Shown here one piece after another: positions 14,023 through 22,900 of a DNA stretch of 36,806 nucleotides. This DNA is from Thermoplasmata archaeon (GTDB lineage: Archaea > Thermoplasmatota > Thermoplasmata > Lutacidiplasmatales > UBA184). The notes beneath the pieces were generated by a model, which saw nothing but the letters and a program-made list of their open reading frames with translations, did not search any database and had not been told where the DNA came from. The DNA is taken from NCBI GenBank assembly GCA_021790425.1, contig JAJYEA010000002.1, positions 1 to 36,806 on the forward strand, written 5' to 3'. The position numbers were made by a program, and so were the translations under genes. Every line of letters begins with the position of its first letter. Position 1 is the stretch's first letter.

Positions 14023-15090
14023 ATGGGAGTCCAACTATCGAAACCAGCTCTCTGGGAAGAACTTCGTTCCCAGCCGCCGCGCATCACCACCATCTGCTCC
14101 CACTCGAGCCTCCAGATCTTCCACGGGGCTCGTCTCGAGGGCTTCTCCACCATCGGCATCGCCGAGAAGAGCCCCCCGCGCTTCTACGACGCGTTCCCCA
14201 AGGCGAAGCCGGACCAGTTCCTCACCATGCCGAAGCTCTCGGACGTGGACACGCTCGTCCCCCAGCTCCAGAAGGAGCACGCCGTCCTCATCCCCACGGG
14301 GTCCTTCGTGGAGTACGTCGGCCCCGAGAAGTTCAACCGCCTCCCCGTCCCCGTCTTCGGCAACCGGCACGTCATGGCGTGGGAGTCCGACCGCGAGAAG
14401 GAGCGGGAGTGGCTCGAGATGGCGCACGTCCCGATGCCGGAGCGCTTCAAGGACGCGTCCGAGGTGGATGGCCCGGTCATCGTGAAGTACTACGGGGCGA
14501 AGGGCGGGAAGGGGTTCATCCTCGCCAAGAACTCCGAGGACCTGCTGGCCTCCCCCATCCGCCAGCCCCACGTGATCCAAGAGTACATCATCGGGACGCG
14601 CTACTATCTCCACTTCTTCTACTCGCCGCTCTCCACGGACGGCTACCGCGTCGCGGACGGGTCGCTCGAGCTCCTCGGCATCGACCGGCGGGACGAGGCG
14701 AACATCGACGAGCTGTACAAGCTGGGGAGCCAGGAGGAGCTGACGCGGAGCGGGATCCAGCCGAGCTTCGTGGTCACGGGGAACGTCGGGGTGGTCCTCC
14801 GGGAGTCCCTGCTCCCCCAGGTCTTCGAGGTGGCCGAACGGATCGTGAAGACGTCGATCGACCTCTTCGGAGGGATGGTGGGCCCCTTCTGCGTCGAGGG
14901 CATCATGACGGAGGCGCTCGAGTTCAAGGTCTTCGAGATCTCCACGCGCATCGTCGCGGGGACCAACCTCTACGTGAGCGGTTCCCCGTACTCGGACATG
15001 GTCATGCCGGGCCTCTCGACCGGGCGGCGCATCGCGCTCGAGCTCCGTCGCGGTCTCAAGGAAGACCGGCTCGGAGAGATCCTGAGCTAG
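14023..15090 (+). CDS. purP: PurP, formate-dependent IMP pathway ligase
   Basis: 5-formaminoimidazole-4-carboxamide ribonucleotide synthetase: ATP and formate convert AICAR to FAICAR, the archaeal route to IMP. It is an ATP-grasp protein of 355 residues. Family landmarks are ICSHSSLQIFHGARLEGF with a following IGI near the N-terminus, PTGSFVEYVG, GPVIVKYYGAKGGKGFI (ATP-binding strand), VIQEYIIGTRYYLHFFYS, and EFKVFEISTRIVAGTN with GSPYS near the end. TCAAATACG about 28 bases upstream of the ATG suggests a leaderless transcript separate from the nuclease gene. Confidence 0.96.
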   Translation: MGVQLSKPALWEELRSQPPRITTICSHSSLQIFHGARLEGFSTIGIAEKSPPRFYDAFPKAKPDQFLTMPKLSDVDTLVPQLQKEHAVLIPTGSFVEYVGPEKFNRLPVPVFGNRHVMAWESDREKEREWLEMAHVPMPERFKDASEVDGPVIVKYYGAKGGKGFILAKNSEDLLASPIRQPHVIQEYIIGTRYYLHFFYSPLSTDGYRVADGSLELLGIDRRDEANIDELYKLGSQEELTRSGIQPSFVVTGNVGVVLRESLLPQVFEVAERIVKTSIDLFGGMVGPFCVEGIMTEALEFKVFEISTRIVAGTNLYVSGSPYSDMVMPGLSTGRRIALELRRGLKEDRLGEILS

Positions 15091-15184
15091 CGTCGCTCCC
15101 CCGTTCCCGCGCGGGGTCCGGGCCCGCATCGCGTCTCCGGAAGGGGGAATCCTTACCTACGACTCCGGGTGTCTGCGCCACCAC

Positions 15185-16111
15185 ATGCCGCAGGCACTCC
15201 TCGCTCGCGGGCTCTGTCGCCGGTATTCGTGGTCCGGGGGCCACCAGGACGCGCTCCGGGGCGTGGACCTCGAGGTTCCCACGGGCACCGTCCTCGGGCT
15301 CATCGGCCGCAACGGAGCGGGGAAGACCACCTTCCTGCGGATCGCCTCCACCTCGCTCCTCCCGACCGCGGGATCGATGCAGGTCCTCGGCCACGACGTC
15401 GTCACCGACGCGGTGAACGTCCGGGAACGGATCGCGGTCATCCCCCAGGAGTCCCGGCCGTTCTACTGGATGAACCCCCGGGAGCTGGTCTACTACTACC
15501 TGACGATGCGGGGGGAGACCCACCGCGTGGCGCGCGAGAAGGCCGCCGAGGCGCTCGCCGAGCTCGGCCTCACCCGCTGGGAGAACACCGTGGTGAGCCG
15601 CCTCTCCGGCGGCCTGCGCCGGCGGGCCATGGTGGCGATGGTGATGGCCTCGGACGCCGAGCTGCTCTTCCTGGACGAGCCGACGACTGGGCTCGACCCC
15701 ATCGCCCGCCGCTCCGTCTGGGAGGCGATACGGAAGGCCGCGAAGGCCAACCGGACCATCTTCCTCACGACCCACTACCTCGACGAGGCCGACGCGCTCT
15801 CCGACCGCCTCGCCCTGCTCGAGAGCGGGAAGCTCCTCGCCTCCGGCACGCGGGACGACCTGGCCGCCCTCGCCCGCCGCCCGTACCGCGTCGAGGTCTC
15901 CGACGGGTTCCCGGAGGAGGAGCTCCGGAGCTACGGGGACCTCTCCCGCGTGGGGGAGCGCTGGATGCTCTTCACCGGGGAGAAGGAGGCCCGGGAGCTC
16001 TCCCGAAGGGCGCTCGAGAAGGGGATCCGCCTCTCCCTCGGGCCGGTGAGCCTGGAGGACATCTTCCTCCAGATGGTGGGGCAGGACATCTCGGTCGAGG
16101 GGGAGGAGTAG
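15185..16111 (+). CDS. ABC-2 type exporter, ATP-binding subunit
   Basis: A 308-residue ABC ATPase. Walker A GRNGAGKTT at 41-49; Q-loop VIPQESRPFYWMNP; signature LSGGLRRRAM near 140; Walker B LLFLDEPTTGLD; H-loop TTHYLDEAD. The C-terminal 90 residues (after TRDDLAALARRPYRVEV) are the extra domain typical of DrrA/CcmA-type exporters. It pairs with the permease that begins five bases after its stop. The substrate cannot be told from sequence; drug, lipid or polysaccharide export are all possible. A GGAATCCTTACC box 30 bases upstream may be a weak promoter. Confidence 0.93.
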   Translation: MPQALLARGLCRRYSWSGGHQDALRGVDLEVPTGTVLGLIGRNGAGKTTFLRIASTSLLPTAGSMQVLGHDVVTDAVNVRERIAVIPQESRPFYWMNPRELVYYYLTMRGETHRVAREKAAEALAELGLTRWENTVVSRLSGGLRRRAMVAMVMASDAELLFLDEPTTGLDPIARRSVWEAIRKAAKANRTIFLTTHYLDEADALSDRLALLESGKLLASGTRDDLAALARRPYRVEVSDGFPEEELRSYGDLSRVGERWMLFTGEKEARELSRRALEKGIRLSLGPVSLEDIFLQMVGQDISVEGEE

Positions 16112-16116
16112 GCCCG

Positions 16117-16869
16117 ATGCGCGAACACAAGCTCCGGAGCATCGCGGCGATCATCTCGATGAACGCCTTCCTCCCCATGCGCCGCCAGCCGCTCTTCCTG
16201 ATCAACACGCTCGCAAGCCCCTTCTCGTTCCTGTTCTTCCTCGCCGTGGTGGGGCGACCGGGCGCCCTCATCTACGGGGTCGCGGGGGGGCTCGTGCTCA
16301 CGGTCCTCTCCGTCGGGAGCTCGCTCCAGTCCGACCTCACCCACTACAAGGCCGACCTGAAGTACCAGGAGATGGCGGTGGCCTCGCCGGTGAAGGCGAG
16401 CACCTACGTCACGGGGATGGCGCTCAGCGAGTTCGTCTTCGCCATCCCGGGGATGGCCGTCTTCGCGGTCCTCTCCGTCATCTACGGCCACTACATCTTC
16501 CTCGGGGGGCTCGTGATCTTCGCGACCCTCATCCTGCTCTGGGTCTTCGCGAGCGCGCTCGGGTTCACCCTCGCGACCTACCTGGCCGACGTGCGGGAGA
16601 CCTTCATGATCAGCCCGCTCATCTCCATCTTCCTCTCCGTGGTCCCTCCCGTCTACTATCCCCTGGAGTCGCTCGCGCGCATCTCCCCGTACCTGGTGTG
16701 GCTCGCCTACGCCGCGCCCACCACCTGGGCCGCCCAGCTGGTGCAGGGAGCGCTCGGCATCATCCCGCTCTCGCTCTTCCAAGGGTTGGAGGACGCCGGG
16801 GTCCTCCTCGCCGCCGCCGCGATCCTGTTCTTCATCGCGGCGACCAAGGCGAAGTGGCGGGAGACCTGA
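16117..16869 (+). CDS. ABC-2 type exporter, membrane subunit
   Basis: A 250-residue permease with six predicted helices: about 25-45, 52-70, 105-125, 130-158, 165-185 (after the conserved-looking ADVRETFMISPL), and 222-244. The last third has VVPPVYYPLESL-ARISPYLVWLAYAAPTTW, the usual ABC-2 pattern of a Pro-rich re-entrant region before the final helix. GGGAGGAG (16101-16108) is a good ribosome site before ATG 16117. It forms the exporter with the ATPase upstream. The gene ends three bases before the end of the convergent 436-residue gene. Confidence 0.9.
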   Translation: MREHKLRSIAAIISMNAFLPMRRQPLFLINTLASPFSFLFFLAVVGRPGALIYGVAGGLVLTVLSVGSSLQSDLTHYKADLKYQEMAVASPVKASTYVTGMALSEFVFAIPGMAVFAVLSVIYGHYIFLGGLVIFATLILLWVFASALGFTLATYLADVRETFMISPLISIFLSVVPPVYYPLESLARISPYLVWLAYAAPTTWAAQLVQGALGIIPLSLFQGLEDAGVLLAAAAILFFIAATKAKWRET

Positions 16870-16872
16870 GGG

Positions 16873-18183
16873 CTAGCCCCCCATCTCCTGGAGACAGCGG
16901 GGACAGACGAGCTCCGTGCTGTCCGGGGGCATCTCCTGCCCGCAGACGGGACACGTCGGGTGGCTCTCGATGAGCTTCAGGATCTTCTCCACGGAGTCCT
17001 TCACGTTCCCGGTCTCGCCCCCGTCCGTGGCGGGCTTGGAGGGCGTCGGTGCCACGGGGGGAACGGGGGACGGAGGGGTGACCGGCGCCGGGGCGGGCTC
17101 CTCCGGACGCGGGGTCGGGGGTGCGGTGGGGACCGGGGCGGGGGCCGGGGTCACGGGCTCGGGGGCCCGCGGGGCCACCGGGGCAGGAGAGGACGGGGCA
17201 GGATGGTGGGCTGGGGGCGCCGCGTGGTGCGGGTGCCGGCCGTGCGCCGCCTCGGTCTCGGCCAGGAAGGACTGGGGGAGCGGGAGGTAGATGCCGCGCG
17301 AGCGGTCGAGGATCGCCTTCTGGCGCGCCACCAGCGTGTCCAGGGAAGCGCTGGCGAGGTCCCGGGAGATCTCGAGGATCTTGCCCACCTCGGAGGGACT
17401 GAGCCCGTCGGTCTCGAAGAGGAGCTCCAGGATCCGGTTCGGGACGACCGGGAGGGTCCTCCGCGCCACGAAGCGGTCCAGGGAGTGGTAGAGCCGGGTG
17501 GAACGCACCACGCGCTGGCTCACGGACATCCGCCCGCCCCGGTGGTCGCGCACGAGGAGATTGTTCACGAAGTCGAGGTCGTAGACGTGCCGGGACTTGG
17601 TCGTGTAGGCGAGCAGGCCCACCCGGAGGGGGACCACCCCGTGGTGGGTGACGAACCGCGAGAACTCGGCGGGGGAGAAGAGGTCGAAGGGGGGTTGGGG
17701 GAGGGCCTTCCCGCTCCGCTGCTCCTCCTCCTGCTTGAGGGACATCGGGACGTAGGCCTCGCGCACGGAGAACCGGACGACGCACGGCTCCGAGGACCCC
17801 GGGTCGGCCGGGCTCCAGGGGGTGTCCGCGTGCGGGGTGAACGTGTAGTAGGTGATGCGGCCCGCTCCCTTCGCGTCGAAGACCACCGCCGAGAGGGGTG
17901 TCGTGAAGTCCCACGCCACCCGCTCCATCACCGGCTCCGTGGCCCGCACCCGCACCTTGCCGGGGAAGTGCTCCGTCTTGAGGAGGCCCGCCAAGCCGCG
18001 GAGCGGGGTGCCGTCGAGGTCCCACGCCAGACGGGCGATGGCCGTCGGGGGACGACGGCGGAGCGCATCCACGATTTGACGGAGGGTCTTCTGGGACCTC
18101 CAGTCGTGGGCCCGCGGCCCGACCCCGTCGGCGAGGGACACGAGCTCGAGCGTTCCCTCGTCGAGGGGCGGTTCCTCGGTCAC
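16873..18183 (-). CDS. Winged-helix-like protein with Pro-rich linker and C-terminal zinc ribbon
   Basis: A 436-residue protein that I do not recognise. Residues 1-230 are mixed alpha/beta (TLRQIVDALRRRPPTAIARLAWDLDG..., VRFSVREAYVPMSLK). Residues about 235-295 look like a winged helix (VPNRILELLFETDGLSPSEVGKILEISRDLASASLDTL). A long Pro/Ala linker (about 310-390) leads to a short helix and a zinc ribbon: CPVCGQEM and CPRCLQEMGG at the very end. The plan (HTH, Pro-rich linker, terminal module) resembles the 300-residue protein at 31461. The GTG start at 18183 overlaps the stop of a 29-codon mini-ORF that probably carries the transcript start. Confidence 0.75.
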   Translation of the reverse strand: MTEEPPLDEGTLELVSLADGVGPRAHDWRSQKTLRQIVDALRRRPPTAIARLAWDLDGTPLRGLAGLLKTEHFPGKVRVRATEPVMERVAWDFTTPLSAVVFDAKGAGRITYYTFTPHADTPWSPADPGSSEPCVVRFSVREAYVPMSLKQEEEQRSGKALPQPPFDLFSPAEFSRFVTHHGVVPLRVGLLAYTTKSRHVYDLDFVNNLLVRDHRGGRMSVSQRVVRSTRLYHSLDRFVARRTLPVVPNRILELLFETDGLSPSEVGKILEISRDLASASLDTLVARQKAILDRSRGIYLPLPQSFLAETEAAHGRHPHHAAPPAHHPAPSSPAPVAPRAPEPVTPAPAPVPTAPPTPRPEEPAPAPVTPPSPVPPVAPTPSKPATDGGETGNVKDSVEKILKLIESHPTCPVCGQEMPPDSTELVCPRCLQEMGG

Positions 18184-18269
18184 GGGGACCTCCCCTCAGG
18201 GATTGCCCCGCCGCCCAGGGTCGTGGGGCCCGATGCCCGGAGGGCGCGAGAGCGGTGTCCCTTTTCCAT
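18180..18269 (-). CDS. Leaderless 29-residue mini-ORF coupled to the next gene
   Basis: ATG at 18269 opens 29 codons starting MEKGHRSRALRASGP and ends in a TGA that shares GTGA with the start codon of the 436-residue gene. A TATTAA box (18294-18299) is 28 bases before the ATG, the right distance for a leaderless message. The peptide itself looks unconserved (Gly, Arg, Pro rich). It may exist only to bring ribosomes to the GTG start. The same arrangement occurs at 36539-36619. Confidence 0.45.
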   Translation of the reverse strand: MEKGHRSRALRASGPTTLGGGAIPEGRSP

Positions 18270-18361
18270 CCCTCGTTACTAGAACCCGGGGCCTTAATAG
18301 GAATACCCCGGTAAAGACATGGGCGAGGCCGATGTCGCCGGGGCGCCCGGACGGGGTGGGG

Positions 18362-19354
18362 TCAATTCCCCCGTAGGGGAGCGCCTTGGGCGGGTTCGGC
18401 GACGACCGTGTTCTTCAGCGTGCCGATCCCCTCGATGGTCCCCTCGATGACGTCCCCCGCACGGAGCGTGCGCTCGGGCTTCCCCGCCTCGAATCCCGGG
18501 GCGGAGGGTATCGAGCCGAGGGTGATGAGATCGCCGAACTCGAGGGTGATCCCCTGGGAGAGCTGGTGGATCGCCTCGGCGGCGGAGAAGAGGTACTCGT
18601 CGGTGGAGCCGGCCTGCCGGACCACCCCGTTCACCTTGAGCTCCATCTTCCGACCCTTGGGGTCCGGGACCTCGTCCCGGGCCACGATCCCGGGACCGAC
18701 GGAGAGGCTGTAGTCAAGCCCTCGGCCGAGGACCCAGTCGGGCGCAGCGCCGCCCTCGGCGTACTCGAGCCCGCGGTAGCCCACGCTCATCACGGTGGCA
18801 AATCCGGCCACGTGCTCCAGCGCCTGCTCCCGGGGGATGCGCCGGGCGGTCGCGCCCATGACGACCCCGAGCTCGAGGTCGACCTCGGGACGCTGGTCGG
18901 GGGCCATGAGGAAGAGAGACTGGTCGTGCGCGGAGAGGGTGTTCGTGAAGCGCGCCACGGCCTGCGGGCGCTTCGGGGTCTCGAGCCCCAGCTCGCGGGC
19001 GTGCGCAGCATGGTTCGAGCGCAGGCTCAGGATCTTTGCGCCCGGGAGGATCGGAGGGAGATAGGCCACCTTCTCGGTCGATCGGAAGTAGAACCGCTCG
19101 CCGGTGGCCGCCCGGGGCGTCCATCCGGACTTCCGGCGGTTCTCGATGTATTCGAGGATGCTGCTCGCGAGGGTCGCGGAATCCGCACCCCCGGCGAGGA
19201 AGGCCCGGAGATCGCGGAACCGGTTCGGGTCAGCGTTCTTGACCGGACGCACCGCGTAGTAGTCGCGGCAGGCCACGTCGAGGTCGAGGAACCCGTCGTT
19301 CGTGCGGAGGCCGAAGTGCCGCCCTCCGTCCAGGTAGAAGTAGCAGAATCTCAT
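18362..19354 (-). CDS. Fumarylacetoacetate hydrolase-family protein
   Basis: A 330-residue enzyme of the FAH fold, which breaks C-C bonds or decarboxylates/hydrates acyl-pyruvates and related acids with a divalent metal. Landmarks: LPPILPGAKILSLRSNHAAHARE (start of the catalytic domain), EVDLELGVVMGATARRI (the two metal-binding Glu), LGRGLDYSLSVGPGIV (the metal-binding Asp), and ELKVNGVVRQAGST then GDLITLGSIPSAPG. The first about 95 residues form an N-terminal domain as in homoprotocatechuate and dioxopentenoate hydrolases. Substrate unknown. It is ten bases behind the AHSA1 gene with GGGGGGG before its ATG, so the two form an operon. Confidence 0.88.
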   Translation of the reverse strand: MRFCYFYLDGGRHFGLRTNDGFLDLDVACRDYYAVRPVKNADPNRFRDLRAFLAGGADSATLASSILEYIENRRKSGWTPRAATGERFYFRSTEKVAYLPPILPGAKILSLRSNHAAHARELGLETPKRPQAVARFTNTLSAHDQSLFLMAPDQRPEVDLELGVVMGATARRIPREQALEHVAGFATVMSVGYRGLEYAEGGAAPDWVLGRGLDYSLSVGPGIVARDEVPDPKGRKMELKVNGVVRQAGSTDEYLFSAAEAIHQLSQGITLEFGDLITLGSIPSAPGFEAGKPERTLRAGDVIEGTIEGIGTLKNTVVAEPAQGAPLRGN

Positions 19355-19364
19355 GGTCCCCCCC

Positions 19365-19871
19365 TCACTCCCGCGTCGGCGGGGCCGGCAGCTCTCCGGT
19401 CATCACGTACTCCCGGAACCGGTGGAGCGTCTCCTCCCAGTAGTGGAAGTGCCAGGACCGCGCGGTCTCCCAGCGTTCCCCGGCCCCCCACCCCTTGTGC
19501 TCGAGGGTCACGTCGATGCCCTCCGGGCACGGGGACACGGTCAGATGGACCTGCGTCGGGGCGGGGCTCTGATCCATGAGGTCGGCAAAGCGGGGCGGGC
19601 CCTTCCACGTGAAGACGATGGTCTCCGGCTCCTGGAACTTGACGATGCGGCAACCTTGGGTCGAGTTCTGGGAGGTGCCGTCCTTGTCCCAGAAGAGCTC
19701 GAAGGCTCCCCCCTCCCGGGGCTCCACGCGCACCCGGGGGGCGAGCCATTTCTCGAGGTGCTCGGGACGGGTCAGACTGTTCCAGACCTCCTCGAGCGGG
19801 AGTCGGGGGGTGACCTGCAGGAGGATGTCGTCGGCAGCGAACGTTTCGGACATGGGGTTCTTCGTCGACAT
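19365..19871 (-). CDS. AHSA1/START-domain protein
   Basis: A 168-residue protein of the SRPBCC superfamily. The helix-grip pattern is clear: ILLQVTPRLPLEEVWNSLTRPEHLEKWLAPRVRVEPREGGAFEL, then VKFQEPETIVFTWKG, a VHLTVSPCPEGIDVTLEHKGWG strand pair, and a long C-terminal helix (WETARSWHFHYWEETLHRFREYV). Such proteins hold hydrophobic ligands or act as Hsp90 co-chaperone-like factors; no ligand can be named. The ATG at 19871 is about 26 bases after an AAAAAGCT box; an ATG at 19853 is also possible. It is co-transcribed with the FAH gene and divergent from the S53 protease. Confidence 0.82.
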   Translation of the reverse strand: MSTKNPMSETFAADDILLQVTPRLPLEEVWNSLTRPEHLEKWLAPRVRVEPREGGAFELFWDKDGTSQNSTQGCRIVKFQEPETIVFTWKGPPRFADLMDQSPAPTQVHLTVSPCPEGIDVTLEHKGWGAGERWETARSWHFHYWEETLHRFREYVMTGELPAPPTRE

Positions 19872-19932
19872 ATAATCACTGGGAGATAGCTTTTTGTTCG
19901 CCGGCCGCGCGACATGGCGCCGTTGAAGTGTG

Positions 19933-19942
19933 GCATTATATC
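19933..19942 (+). promoter_or_regulatory. TATA box of the S53 protease gene
   Basis: CATTATATCC is centred near 19938, 28 bases before the GTG at 19966. It falls inside the longer frame that begins at GTG 19930, so it decides for the 19966 start and a leaderless message. Confidence 0.6.
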
Positions 19943-19965
19943 CACAAAACGCTGTATGCTTCTCC

Positions 19966-22900
19966 GTGAGAAGGCCCTGGGTTGCCGTCGGGGTGGCGCT
20001 CGTCTCCCTGCTTCTCCTCGTCGGGCCCGCGGTCGCGACCCCGGTCGCTGGCGCGGGGTCCTCTCCGGCGTCCCTGGCCCGGGTCGCCCCCTCTTTCGGG
20101 GAGCTCTTCCGGGGGGCGGTCCCGGTGGGCGGGGTCTCTCCCAGCACCAACGTCTCTGCCGAGGTCTCGATCGAGCTCTCGGACGCCGCCGGGTTGGCCG
20201 CCTACTCCCAAGCCGTCACCACTCCGGGGAACAGCGCCTATCGCCACTTCCTCTCACCGCGCCAGGTGACCGACCGCTTCGCTCCCAGTATCTCCCGGTA
20301 CCGAGCCGCGGAGGCGTACTTCGAGAGCTACGGTCTCCACGTGGAGCCGACCTCGAACCGGCTGGTCCTGGGGGTCTACGGGAGCGCGGTGCAGATGGGG
20401 AGCGCCTTCCGGACCTCCTTCGCGCTCTACGAATCCACGGGCGGGAGCCGGTACTACGGCCCGAGGACGGCGCCCGAGCTCCCCCCGTCGCTCGGGGTCT
20501 CGGCCGCGACCGGGTTCACGGACGCGCCCACCTTCAGCCCTGCCGTCGCCGGCACCGGGGCGCATGCCGCGGCCAACCCCGCATGCCCCACCGTCATGAA
20601 CGCCCGGGGAGGCGGCCAGCTGACCACGTACACGCCCTCCCAGATCCAGACGGCGTACGGCTTTTCGCCGCTCCTGACGGCCAAGGACACCGGGTCCGGG
20701 GAGACCATCGGGATCGTGGACATCTACGACTCGGCGGAGACCCAATATCAGCTCGGGTCGGACCTTTCCACCTTCAGCACCGACTGTGGCCTTTCCTCGC
20801 CCACGGTCAACTACGAGTACCCGATCTCGTGGTCGTACTACAACTCCTCCGCCTCGAGCGGATGGGGCGGCGAGGAGGTGCTCGACATGGACTGGGCCCA
20901 CGCGATCGCCCCCGATGCAACGCTTGACATGACGTTCGCCCCGCCGGGCGACGTGGCGGTGGACACCGTCGTGGACTACCTCGTGACGCTGGGAGGCGTG
21001 AACGTGATCTCGCTCTCCTGGGGCGCCCCGGACGTGGCGGTCCAGCAGTCGGGGGAGTACGAGGTGGAACACCCCATCCTCGAGGCGGCCGCCGCCGAGG
21101 GCATCTCGGTGTTCGCCGCGAGCGGGGATTGCGGCGCCGCCGACGGGACCAACGTGGCCACCACGAACTACCCGGCCTCGGACGTGGACGTGACGGGTGT
21201 GGGAGCTACCAACCTCACCCTGACCGCAACGGGCGCGTACGGGGGCGAGTCCGCCTGGGGGGGCAACGGCACCGCGAGCTGCGCCGGGAACAACTACGGC
21301 GGGTCCGGCGGGGGCTGGGCTCCCTTCCCCCAGCCGTGGTGGCAGCACGGGACGGGGGTCTCGAAGCACGGGGTACGAGGGGTCCCGGACGTGTCGCTCG
21401 CGGGAGGGTCCGGCACCCCGCTCGATGTCATGATCGGGGGCAGCTGGGCCGCGGAGGACGGCACCTCGGCCGCCACCCCGATGTGGGCCGGCGTCGCCGC
21501 GCTGGCCGACCAGGAGAACGGAGGGGACCTCGGCCTCCTCAACCCGGCGCTCTACGCCATCCTCCGCTCCCCTGCCTATGGAAGCGACTTCCACGACATC
21601 ACGACGGGGAGCAACGGCTACTCCGCCGGGGTCGGGTGGGACCCGGTCTCGGGCGTCGGGACCCCGATCGCGACCTCCCTCATCCCTGCCCTGGCGAACG
21701 ACGCCTACCTGCCGACCTCCGGGTCCGTCACGGTGCGGCTCGCCGCGAGCGCGACGAACGTGGCGGTGAACTCTCCGGTCACCTTCAGCGCGACCGCGAG
21801 CGGGGGCACGGGGGGGTATGTCTACAGCTACAACTACGGTGACGGAAACGGAACGACGATCTCGTCCGCATCGGCCTCATGGAGCTACTCGCTCATCGGC
21901 ACCTACTTCGCGGATGTCGCCGTCTTCGACAGCTCGGGCAATGCGTCCCTCTCCGCCGTGATCTGCATCACGGTCGGGACGACCCCGCTCACGGCTTCCC
22001 TCTCCGCCAGCGCGACCAGCATCACGGCGGGCTCCGCCGTCACCTTCTCCGCCGCCGTGACGGGGGGGGCTTCAGGGTACGGGTACGTCTACGACTTCGG
22101 CGACGGAACGACGACCGGTTTCGTCTGGGAGGGATACACGGTGACGACCTCCTCCGTCTTCTCCCACGTCTACGTCCTTCCCGGGACCTACTCCGCCCAG
22201 CTCGAGGCCATCGACGGTGCGAACCCCTTCGACGGCGCGGTCTCGTCGACCATCACGATCACCGTCTCCGCGGTGACTACCACCCCTCTCGCCTTCGCGC
22301 TGACGGCGTCGCCCGCGTACGTGGTCACCGGGGGCACGACCTACCTCAACGTCACGGTCCAGCAGGGCACGTCTTCCTTCACCTACCATTACACCAACCT
22401 CCCCGCCGGGTGCACGTCGAGCAGCGTGGCATCCCTCTCCTGCTCTCCCTCCCAGCCGGGCCTCTACCTCGTCTCGGCCACCGTGAGCGAGTCCGGGGGC
22501 GGGACACTCACCCGCGCGACGTTCCTCGCGGTGGCCTCGGCCCCCCTTTCCGTCCAAGCCTTCCAGGCGAGCCTGTCGACCCTCGCTGTCGGGCAGACGA
22601 CGACCCTTTCCCTGTCGCCGAGCGGGGGATTCTCCCCCTACGCGTACGTCTTCACCGGGCTCCCCGGGGGCTGCACCTCGAACAGCACCCCGCAGCTCAA
22701 CTGCACCCCCACGCAGTCCGGCAACTTCACCGTCGTGGTGACGGTGACCGACGAGCTGGGGCACCGCGCGAGCGCCACCCTGTCGCTCCAGGTGAACCCC
22801 GCCAACAACGGCCCGCTGGGCGGGCTCACCACCGTGGACCTCCTGCTCCTCCTCTTGGTCCTCCTGGTGATCATCATCGTCGTGGTGGCCGTGGTCCGCT

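Noticed and set aside
19930-19965. Longer N-terminus of the S53 protease from GTG 19930
   Set aside because: The TATA box lies inside it and the signal peptide begins properly at 19966.
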